From the NCBI GenBank assembly GCA_016926235.1, contig JAFGOZ010000565.1, positions 1 to 12,545 of the forward strand: DNA of 12,545 nucleotides. The letters are read 5' to 3'. The notes beneath the pieces are model-generated. The model was not told where the DNA came from. It saw only the letters and a program-made list of their open reading frames with translations, and made no database searches. Position 1 is the stretch's first letter; the number at the start of each line of letters is the position of its first letter. This DNA comes from Bacteroidales bacterium. GTDB taxonomy: Bacteria > Bacteroidota > Bacteroidia > Bacteroidales > UBA10428. This document shows positions 1-7,631 of this stretch, one piece after another. A program made the translations under genes and the position numbers.

Positions 1-114
1 AACGCCCGCATCAGCTGCAATTTTGTCCCGTAGGGTTGGCGTAGTTTTTGAAATGAGCAGAGCGACTTCAAAAACTATGACAAAAAAATTGTCAGTTGCA
101 TGCGATTGTTCTAC
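1..114 (-). repeat. attC: attC-like recombination site at the 3' end of the defence cassette (3' core cut by the window edge)
   Basis: Read on the minus strand it starts with R'' GTAGAAC (114-108) and ends with GTT (3-1); the rest of R' lies outside the window. On the plus strand the arms pair in order: AAC 1-3 with GTT 108-110, CGCAT 7-11 with ATGCG 100-104, CAATTTT 18-24 with a matching AAAATTG (three extra A bulged), and TTGGCGTA 36-43 with TATGACAA 76-83 (one G.A mismatch and one wobble, L-box-like). Inside is a perfect 11-bp stem, TAGTTTTTGAA 42-52 and TTCAAAAACTA 67-77, with a 14-nt loop. Box order R''-spacer-L''-central stem-L'-spacer-R' fits attC. CCGTA at 28-32 is unpaired and is shared with the right-hand site. 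The core is not the textbook RYYYAAC/GTTRRRY; only AAC/GTT fits. Confidence 0.75.
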
Positions 115-116
115 GG

Positions 117-174
117 CCCTCCCGTATCAACCTTATACGCGCCCCCGCCGGAGCACAGGACGTGCGGAGGCGGT
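117..174 (-). other. 3' spacer with GC-rich hairpin directly after the last stop codon
   Basis: The 58 bases between the AlbA_2 stop codon and the attC hold one clear structure. On the plus strand CCGCC 145-149 pairs with GGCGG 169-173, and GCAC 153-156 pairs with GTGC 162-165, around a 5-nt loop. The two stems are separated by a symmetric internal loop of GGA opposite GGA. In the transcript it begins just after the stop codon. No U-run follows, so it is not a canonical intrinsic terminator. It may protect the mRNA 3' end or weakly terminate. Its GC content is far above that of the genes. No coding sequence is seen here. Confidence 0.45.
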
Positions 175-1323
175 TTACAGTTTAATGGTAACTATAAATA
201 TATTTCCATCACGATCATCATTAAACTCAATATTTGGGTAAGCTTTTAATGCTCGTCGTATTCCGCTTCCAAGTCCTCTATATGGTAATAATTTCGTAGC
301 AAATGACGCCAAAATAGGATTTCTAATATTAGAATTCCCAGAAAGAATATTTTGAATAGTAAGATTATTAGGAAGATGTCCGGGACTAATAATTTCAACT
401 CTATCAGAAAATACAAATACTCTAATAGGGGCTGTTATGAAGTAATCTCGGTGAATCAAGGCGTTTGCAATCAATTCTTCGAGAACTACTTTTGGAATTT
501 CTGTTTCTCCTGTAGAGTTTATTGATTTTGCACCTTGTCTATGTCGAATATTGATTGAAATAAAAGAGATTATCTCCTGGAACATATCTGATACTTTTCC
601 AGTTATATCTCTACTATCAATGTATTTATCTTCATCAATCGAGTTGCCGGGATATGAAACTGCTTTTATATTAAATGCGGGTAATCTAAAATGTAAATTC
701 TTGGAAAATAATAAAGCTCCAGCAACATTGAAGATACCATCCTTTGCCAAATTCATATTTTCCAATATAACTTGTAATGGATTGTCCTGCTCGTCTATTG
801 TCTCACCAAATTCTTTTTGAAAAAAACGTTCAAAAAAAGGTAAATCAATATCAGAAATGGAAATCCCGTTAGCCGGTATTTCATCTCCGTGAATCAATCC
901 TGCCGTTTGGAACATTCTTTGAATTTCTTCTCTGCTGGTAGCTTTTCGTTTATCACTTCCAGATTTTACCCAGATTACTCCCTTATTATCCATATAAGGT
1001 TTACTGATTCCATTGAGGACAGTAATAACCATTACCAATCCGTCAGGATGTGTGATATTTTCAGAATATGGATTAACAGAAGGGACAATTGATTGTGAAG
1101 CTGCATTAGATAACATTTTATTTAGTCTGCCTATATCTTCTGTGCTTAAGCCCTTTACTTCAAGCGACTTGTCATTAATCCCAATTAGTATTTTACCTCC
1201 GCCGGAATTACTAAAAGCAATGATTTCTTGAGCTAATGAATCCTGATTATGAAGATTTTCTTTGAACTGATGACGGCTATCTTCGCCTCTGGATATTATT
1301 TCTATTAATTCTGTGGTTTCCAT
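175..1323 (-). CDS. AlbA_2 (Schlafen-type) domain protein with C-terminal HATPase-like domain
   Basis: 382 residues, complete. An N-terminal AlbA_2 domain spans about residues 10-130, with the family's SRHQFKEN (17-24 by eye, E/FKE region) and AFSNSGGGKILIGI (36-49). A middle helical region follows. The C-terminal GHKL/HATPase_c_4-like domain shows EELIANALIHRDY (282-294; N287 is the likely Mg-ATP ligand), ISPGHLPNN (312-320) and RGLGSGI (349-355). Family members are usually annotated as ATP-binding proteins or putative transcriptional regulators; related AlbA_2/Schlafen domains include nucleic-acid-binding and RNA-cleaving proteins. The start ATG lies inside the 3' end of the TrlF-like gene (19-bp overlap), with AAGGA about 13 nt upstream and only GAG close by, so translation is probably coupled. 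It is last in the operon. Regulator versus effector cannot be decided from sequence. Confidence 0.88.
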   Translation of the reverse strand: METTELIEIISRGEDSRHQFKENLHNQDSLAQEIIAFSNSGGGKILIGINDKSLEVKGLSTEDIGRLNKMLSNAASQSIVPSVNPYSENITHPDGLVMVITVLNGISKPYMDNKGVIWVKSGSDKRKATSREEIQRMFQTAGLIHGDEIPANGISISDIDLPFFERFFQKEFGETIDEQDNPLQVILENMNLAKDGIFNVAGALLFSKNLHFRLPAFNIKAVSYPGNSIDEDKYIDSRDITGKVSDMFQEIISFISINIRHRQGAKSINSTGETEIPKVVLEELIANALIHRDYFITAPIRVFVFSDRVEIISPGHLPNNLTIQNILSGNSNIRNPILASFATKLLPYRGLGSGIRRALKAYPNIEFNDDRDGNIFIVTIKL

Positions 1324-3959
1324 ATCTCGTATATTTCCTTACGTCGGTTAAAGGCATCTTCGCCTCCTTCCATTATATCAACAATTTCTTTTTGTAGAAT
1401 AGAAGAATCAATGCTTCCAATTTTATTCTCAATTTTATCATCACTATATCTGCAGGACAGTATCTGCTCCGCATCACCAAGCACCGGAAAATTCGCATTA
1501 TGAGTTGCAAATATAAATTGTATATTGATTTTAAGGTCTCGGATCAATTTAATAACATCTTCATAAATCGTTTGATTATCAAGATCATCTTCCGGCTGAT
1601 CAATAATTATCAGGGCGTTATCTTGTTGATTGAGAATAAACAGAATAAGCGCAGACGCCCTTTGACCTAAAGAATGATGCTGTAACTCTTTATCTCGATA
1701 AAAAATGGTAAACTTGTTCTGGACCTGATAAGTTAAAAGGGTTTCGAGATTCTCCATAAAATACTCTACAAATGTTTCAGGTGAAGATCCAGCATTCTGC
1801 TTGGCATTGTCAAAATCCTTGTACATTGAACCAAAGTCAGAATATGTGTCTACTAAACCAGAAAATGTATTTTCTCGTATTTTGCTTCCTCGAAATGTGC
1901 TTTTGAAGAAATCCAGAAAGCCGGTTTTATCGCCCTTATACTTAGGCTTAATTTTTAATGATGAATTTCGATCATTTATAACATCAAGAAGTCCTTTAAT
2001 TACTTGAAATTCTTCATGCCATAAGTCGTTTAGCTGTGATAAAGACTGTATTAAACCTTTTTCTAATGATGTTCTTTGCTCTTTTTGTTTTTTTAACGCT
2101 TCAAGCATTTTTCCGGCAGTATCTATCTTTGTTTTTAATTCCGGGTATTCTTCAAGATTGATTAATTCCCCGCCTTTCGCTTTCAATTCCTCTTCAATTT
2201 TTCTCCTTGTCTCGGCAAATTCATCTGTAAATTTCTTCTTAATGGATTGAAAATCTGTATTCTTATCATTCAGTTTATTTAGCACCTCTGTGGATTCTTT
2301 CTTAACATTGAGGATAATATCAATTGCCGATGTTATACCCGAATACATCTTGAAGAAATCCTTAAAAAAACCATCATTTTGTGCTGATTTGTAAGTCATG
2401 TGGTTTCTTATTGTATCTTCGTTTTCTTCAAGAAGAGAGGTTATACCATCAATAAAATGTTCCACATCATTCAACATCTGTTTCAGGTTTCTCTCATCAG
2501 TATTAAAATCTGTTTGCCGTTTAAATTTCTCTTCGACACCATATTCCTGAAATTTTTTGAGTCTGAAACTAGCGTCTTCTTTCTTCTGTTTATGTTCCTT
2601 TATCAGTTCATCAATATTGGAATTCTTTTGAAGTTTGGTAACTGCTTCAGAAACAGCTTGCTTTTGCTCTTCGATTTTTGCCCTGAGATCATACAAGTTT
2701 TCTCCAACAAGTTTTTCTACCAAATCTTTTTCAAAACCTTCGCCTCTTGAAGAAAGATCCTTTTGGCCAAAATAAATCGGTTTATAAATAATTGTTTCTT
2801 TTATTGAAACTCCAGGCTGCAATTTATCGTCAACATACACTTCGGGGAATTCATTCAGAATTCGTTTGATTTGAAACTCACTACCGTATTGATCTACAGC
2901 TGTTATTGTAGCTCTTCCACCACTGCCAAATGTATGTTGAATTAATCGATCCTTGTAGCTGACATCTGTTGCCTGTTCGCCCAAAGGAATATCCAAAACA
3001 TAACGAACAGCTTCAAGAATGGAAGATTTACCGCTTCCACGAATACCAATTAGAGTATTTAACTCAGGTGAAAAGGGTATTGAATGTCCGCCTAAAACAC
3101 CACCCTCAAAATCAATGCTTTTTATATAGGAATGTTTATACTTTTCCGGCTTTGCTGTTTTTATCCTGTTTTTATAATCTTTAAGGGCATATTTAACAGC
3201 CTCAAATGAAAAGTCCCCGATTTTGAGCCATGTTTCGCCGTCTTTTGCTCCAATTTCATCAATTGATTTACAATCAGATCCTTCGACTTCAGACGGATAC
3301 CAGTCGTTAAGCCAGGATTTTACTTTGGTCCTGCAAACACCGTCCTTTTTATCATGGGTTCGGACTTTTTGAAAACCAAGAGTATGCTGTCGAACATCTG
3401 CATATCTTTTATCAGCAAAATCGCTTAATTTACCTCCCTTCATTTCCGCCCATAAGCCACTTCGTTGTTCCACATGGGCAAAGATCAGAAAAAAGTCTCG
3501 ATTTGTTTTCTTAAGTTCTTCTACAACTTGAAGAATATTTTTATCGCTTTTACCATTTTCATTTTGATATTCCGAAGGAGATTTACCGGGAAACATGCTT
3601 GCTAAAAAGGGATTGATATAATCCTCGCCATTTGCCAGCCATTCATCAGAGAACACAATAAGTGTATGAATTCCATTGGAGCCATCATTGACAGATAGTT
3701 CAACACTCGGCAGCAGGAAAATATCTTCCGTTTTTGCTTTCTTTCGCAGATTAATAAACTCATCTTTATCGAATTTATTATGATTGGTAATAGCTCCTAT
3801 GTTAATGGACTCCTGTTTTAACTTTTCAACATAGTTATTCAGGAAGGAGTTATCTTCTCCCGTATAGGAAAACTGCTTATCAGCACGGGTGTGAAGATGA
3901 AAGTCAGCTTTAAGCCAGATTGAGCCATATGTGAAAATATTTGTTCTGTTATTCATCAT
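1305..3959 (-). CDS. TrlF-type PHP domain plus SMC-like AAA ATPase
   Basis: 884 residues, complete. The N-terminal PHP (polymerase/histidinol-phosphatase) metal-hydrolase domain spans about 15-265, with DFHLHT (H21, H23), AITNHN (H60), PSVELS (E87), IFAHVEQ (H162) and GSDCKSIDEIG (D229). An ABC/SMC-type ATPase head follows: Walker A GIRGSGKSS (305-313), a long charged, coiled-coil-like region (about 420-700), signature-like SLGQRAS (763-769), Walker B IIIDQPEDDLD (784-794) and H-loop ATHNAN (H820). The order PHP-ATPase-coiled coil-ATPase matches the TrlF family. The likely role is ATP-gated hydrolysis of a nucleic acid or nucleotide in defence; the substrate is unknown. Odd: the last PHP motif, usually SD-x-H, reads SDCK, so one metal ligand may be lost. 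The start is chosen at the first of two adjacent ATGs, preceded by AAGGAAG. The gene sits 16 bp after the SIR2 gene. Confidence 0.9.
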   Translation of the reverse strand: MMNNRTNIFTYGSIWLKADFHLHTRADKQFSYTGEDNSFLNNYVEKLKQESINIGAITNHNKFDKDEFINLRKKAKTEDIFLLPSVELSVNDGSNGIHTLIVFSDEWLANGEDYINPFLASMFPGKSPSEYQNENGKSDKNILQVVEELKKTNRDFFLIFAHVEQRSGLWAEMKGGKLSDFADKRYADVRQHTLGFQKVRTHDKKDGVCRTKVKSWLNDWYPSEVEGSDCKSIDEIGAKDGETWLKIGDFSFEAVKYALKDYKNRIKTAKPEKYKHSYIKSIDFEGGVLGGHSIPFSPELNTLIGIRGSGKSSILEAVRYVLDIPLGEQATDVSYKDRLIQHTFGSGGRATITAVDQYGSEFQIKRILNEFPEVYVDDKLQPGVSIKETIIYKPIYFGQKDLSSRGEGFEKDLVEKLVGENLYDLRAKIEEQKQAVSEAVTKLQKNSNIDELIKEHKQKKEDASFRLKKFQEYGVEEKFKRQTDFNTDERNLKQMLNDVEHFIDGITSLLEENEDTIRNHMTYKSAQNDGFFKDFFKMYSGITSAIDIILNVKKESTEVLNKLNDKNTDFQSIKKKFTDEFAETRRKIEEELKAKGGELINLEEYPELKTKIDTAGKMLEALKKQKEQRTSLEKGLIQSLSQLNDLWHEEFQVIKGLLDVINDRNSSLKIKPKYKGDKTGFLDFFKSTFRGSKIRENTFSGLVDTYSDFGSMYKDFDNAKQNAGSSPETFVEYFMENLETLLTYQVQNKFTIFYRDKELQHHSLGQRASALILFILNQQDNALIIIDQPEDDLDNQTIYEDVIKLIRDLKINIQFIFATHNANFPVLGDAEQILSCRYSDDKIENKIGSIDSSILQKEIVDIMEGGEDAFNRRKEIYEIWKPQN

Positions 3960-3975
3960 TGTTTCTTCCTTCTAT

Positions 3976-6900
3976 TCATTCATCGGCTTGTATAAAAATA
4001 AGCTTTGTAAGATTTCTTACCTCAAAAAAAGGACTGTTCTCTTTTTTTTCTTTCCAATATTCATAGACAGAATCACCTGCGATGAGCGGTTCAAAAAAAT
4101 CAACAATTCGGATGCAATGATCTTCTATGTATATCCTATCATGAAAAGAGGCTATCTCTTTATATTTCTCAAGTAAAAGCTGAATTGATTCCTTATATAT
4201 CAATAAAACATTTTCATCATTTTTATATCTGTAAAAAAGTCTAACTAATAAAAAAAGCAAACTCTCATTCTTTACATGATCTATAAACAGAATTCTATTA
4301 ATCATCAACAAAATTGTTTTATGGTTATTTATAGATGGATAATTAATCTGGTCGTCAATTATGTCGCTCATTAATTTCTCCAGATCAAAAATATCACTGC
4401 TAATAATTTTATTTTCTATATTTCCATTGGAATCTATAAATTTCTTTGATGTATTTTCAATTTCTTCCATAAATTGATTTGATTTTGTATCATTCAAAAC
4501 ATCTCTATTTGCTTTAAAAAATTCATAATACGGCAGGCAATTATTAGCAGGAATATTACCCCAAGAGTCTATCTCTGAATCAAAATGCGTATCAATATAC
4601 TTTTGTATACTTTCCCATTTGGATACATAAGAATCAAAGATAGCTTTTAGACAAGTTCCTTTATCAAAATTTGCTCTGTTTAAAGCATTAAAATACTGTG
4701 ACACCGGAAATTTTCCAGGGAAACTATTATCAGGAAGAGATTTTATGTACTCAATGCAAAGATTAAATAAATACTCAGATATAGCATCATCCGGTTGAAC
4801 AAATAGCATGGCATTAAATAATAAGTTTTTTGAATACTTTCCCAAATCATTTCTATCAATCAAGGACACAACAGATTTCTTATGCTGTTTTGTAAGAAAA
4901 CTAAAAATGCTTTCAGTTTTTGAATTTTCTGGTCTCAATATATCAGCACTCTGAACAGGCTCTTTTAATAATTCTTGCAATACAATCCGGAAGTGAGGAT
5001 TAGATCTTATTGAGTACAATTCCAGTTCTTTGAATCTTTCATCCAACAGATATGATGAAATCAAATCTTTAAAGTCATCTTTATTGTCTATAATTGCTAT
5101 TATCTGATTAAGAGGAACCCTCCAGCCCCAAACATTATCACGAAATGTCCAAAATTGAATTGCCGAAAGTTGTTTATGATTAAAGTCGGTATTCTTTATA
5201 TCATTCCAAATATAGCGCCAAAAAGGAGCCCATTTACTGTAATCTACAATGCGCATTAATTCAGCGATAAGAAAGAATATCTCTCGGATACGCTTTTCTT
5301 TTGCACAGCCATATTCAAAATTATCTATCAATCTGAATAAAAGCTTCTCTTTATTTTGTAGACTGATTTCTTCGTTGAAAATAATGTCTTGCCCAAACTT
5401 TCTTAGGGATTCTTCTTCTGATGAACCACCCGAATACACCAAAAAATGACATATACCCTGAAACAAATTTTCTGTTATTAGTTCTTTGAAGAAATGGTAA
5501 TTTGATAAAGCAGAGTCCCAATAACAGCTTTGGTGTTTAAGCAATAGGCCGCTTTCTTCAATAAGATAAAAATACTGTAAGGCCTTCCAATAGTTTTGTT
5601 TGTCTTTGGGAATTCCGCCAATGGATATAGTTTTCCCTTTATTTCTTAGTGAATCAGCTGGTTTCAGTTCAATATCATTTTTCTTCTCATGAAAATAATC
5701 TGTTATAGAACCTAACGAAATATAACTCTTGCTATTTAATAAACTGATTTCAGATTGTATATTGTCCCTTTTCTCGTGACGGCCATGAAGGACTAGGCTA
5801 TAATTTTCCATCAGCCAAAGTTTTTCTTGCGGATTCGTTTCTTTTTCTATAGCTTGTTCAAGCAGTTTCTTAATCTGGATTGAAGCATCTTTATCATTTT
5901 TTTGGAATAAATTAATCAGAAAACATTTTTTTAACAACCATTGTCCTACACATGATTCACTTTCCTCTGGTTTCCAGCTTAAAAGGAAGTTTGACAGTTT
6001 TTCAAATTCCAGTCTGTTTGCATAAAATAATCCTGTCTGATAACTAATTTCATTCATGTATGAATCAATTTTTTGTGATTCCAGAGAAGAAATGGAAAGA
6101 ACTTGTTTAATTTTAGTACACCATCCAGAAAACTGATCAAAATCATTATGAAGACGGTAAGTTTTTAGAACTAAAATTAAATAATCTACCCAGAGTAAGA
6201 CTTTTTTTTCTTCATTAATAAAATCTTCTAATGGTAAATTTTGTAATTCCTGTTCAACTTCATTAAATCCATTGTCTGGGAAATAATAATGAGGTAACAA
6301 TAAATATGTCTTTGAAAACAGTATACTTTTCTCTAATAATGCCCAAATATCATGATTATCTTTCCAATGTGATTTGATAGCTGGAAGCAAAACATTTGTA
6401 GCACGTACAATTCCATAAGGATGTGGAAGTCTTGGAAGAATATCTTCGGGGACGAGTATAGAATCTGCATTATCAGTTTTTCCTTTTAATTGAGAATCCC
6501 AAAAACTGAAATATTTGTCCCTTTGAAATTCAATAAACTCATCACTTGAACTAGAATTAAAATCTTCCTGGCTTCTTTTTAAATACTCAAAGAATTCCGT
6601 TAATGCTTTCTTTATTTCCCATTCCTGGGAGTCTTTTTTATTATTTTGCGGGTGATTATTCGCATATAGCCAATTATAAATATCTGATAAAATAATTCTA
6701 GTTATATTGTGATTTTTAAAATAGAGCTCGGTTGCTTTTTCACGACGAACATCAACGGGATCTGATACATCAATAAAGAATATTGGTAACGGTTTATTTA
6801 TTGAACCATTTTTTTTAAGAAGATCTCTTACCCAATATATCCAACTTTTAAAGTTTGGATCATCTCCTGAAAAACCTATCATGCAGAGAGATTCTTGTAA

Positions 6901-7623
6901 TACCTTGGCCTGCATAAATGTAGTAAAACCATAATGCTTATTTGGATAATTCTCATAATCATTTCTTGTTATAATATATTGATAGTCTTGGATCCCATCG
7001 AAATTATAACGATTGTTATCTCTTCTCAGACTACCATGTAATTTAATTATTCTTTTTCTTGGTGAATCCAATAATTCATCTGAACTAGTAACAACTTTCC
7101 ATTGTGTCAAGTCCGTCGTTAATAATTCAGCCGCCTTTTCTAATGCTGAATCATAATTTGTTGTACAGACATCGACAAAGCGTAATTGCAAGAGTTGTTG
7201 ATGCAACTTCAAATTTCGTAAAGACAAACTACTATCAATAGATAAAATATTTTCTTCAATATACTCAGTTAGGTCTTCTCTTCGTCCTTTATACCGGATA
7301 TATTCTTCAGGTATATTTGTTACACCCTGTCTATTTATGATTCTTGATATTATCTCTTTTTTCTTTTCAAGAATTTTTTCTGATTTTGTTTTTTTGCATT
7401 TCCATCTATAGCGTTTATCCAATTTTATACTTTCAAGACTTGTATCTATTTCTTCCCGATACAACTCTTCAACCATATTAAATAACAATTGATTCCAACT
7501 CGGAAATCTCTTATCTGCATTTTTACTAAAACCGGAACCTATAAAAGCGGACATTTGGTCATTGTATAAATAACTGCAAATCTTAATAAGATTTTCATTG
7601 TTAGTTGTTGAAATCTCTGCCAT
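3976..7623 (-). CDS. SIR2-domain defence protein with large C-terminal helical region
   Basis: 1215 residues, complete. A SIR2_2-type NAD-binding domain occupies about residues 10-310: FIGSGFSKNA (27-36, the GAGxS motif), TTNYD (154-158, TxNxD), KLHGS (194-198, catalytic H196) and GFSGDDPNF (250-258). The remaining ~900 residues carry no motif I recognise. They look helical and hydrophilic, with no signal peptide or membrane segment, so a cytosolic protein is expected. SIR2 domains of this kind in defence proteins (for example ThsA, DSR1/DSR2) hydrolyse NAD+ and cause abortive infection; the long C-terminus usually senses phage proteins or assembles oligomers. Here that is inference. AGGAG, 5 nt before the ATG, overlaps the mod stop codon (TAGGAG), implying coupled translation. 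The gene looks more AT-rich than res and mod, which hints at separate recruitment. Confidence 0.92.
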   Translation of the reverse strand: MAEISTTNNENLIKICSYLYNDQMSAFIGSGFSKNADKRFPSWNQLLFNMVEELYREEIDTSLESIKLDKRYRWKCKKTKSEKILEKKKEIISRIINRQGVTNIPEEYIRYKGRREDLTEYIEENILSIDSSLSLRNLKLHQQLLQLRFVDVCTTNYDSALEKAAELLTTDLTQWKVVTSSDELLDSPRKRIIKLHGSLRRDNNRYNFDGIQDYQYIITRNDYENYPNKHYGFTTFMQAKVLQESLCMIGFSGDDPNFKSWIYWVRDLLKKNGSINKPLPIFFIDVSDPVDVRREKATELYFKNHNITRIILSDIYNWLYANNHPQNNKKDSQEWEIKKALTEFFEYLKRSQEDFNSSSSDEFIEFQRDKYFSFWDSQLKGKTDNADSILVPEDILPRLPHPYGIVRATNVLLPAIKSHWKDNHDIWALLEKSILFSKTYLLLPHYYFPDNGFNEVEQELQNLPLEDFINEEKKVLLWVDYLILVLKTYRLHNDFDQFSGWCTKIKQVLSISSLESQKIDSYMNEISYQTGLFYANRLEFEKLSNFLLSWKPEESESCVGQWLLKKCFLINLFQKNDKDASIQIKKLLEQAIEKETNPQEKLWLMENYSLVLHGRHEKRDNIQSEISLLNSKSYISLGSITDYFHEKKNDIELKPADSLRNKGKTISIGGIPKDKQNYWKALQYFYLIEESGLLLKHQSCYWDSALSNYHFFKELITENLFQGICHFLVYSGGSSEEESLRKFGQDIIFNEEISLQNKEKLLFRLIDNFEYGCAKEKRIREIFFLIAELMRIVDYSKWAPFWRYIWNDIKNTDFNHKQLSAIQFWTFRDNVWGWRVPLNQIIAIIDNKDDFKDLISSYLLDERFKELELYSIRSNPHFRIVLQELLKEPVQSADILRPENSKTESIFSFLTKQHKKSVVSLIDRNDLGKYSKNLLFNAMLFVQPDDAISEYLFNLCIEYIKSLPDNSFPGKFPVSQYFNALNRANFDKGTCLKAIFDSYVSKWESIQKYIDTHFDSEIDSWGNIPANNCLPYYEFFKANRDVLNDTKSNQFMEEIENTSKKFIDSNGNIENKIISSDIFDLEKLMSDIIDDQINYPSINNHKTILLMINRILFIDHVKNESLLFLLVRLFYRYKNDENVLLIYKESIQLLLEKYKEIASFHDRIYIEDHCIRIVDFFEPLIAGDSVYEYWKEKKENSPFFEVRNLTKLIFIQADE

Positions 7624-7631
7624 AGAATCTC

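Noticed and set aside
23..241. 72-codon plus-strand reading frame at the left edge.
   Set aside because: It crosses the attC-like structure and the 3' end of the AlbA_2 gene on the opposite strand, has no ribosome binding site and resembles no protein I know.
2400..2750. Longer plus-strand reading frames (also 8179-8487 and 9111-9479).
   Set aside because: They are antisense to intact genes with clear domain motifs; their phenylalanine- and isoleucine-rich translations are typical of the reverse of lysine- and glutamate-rich coding sequence.
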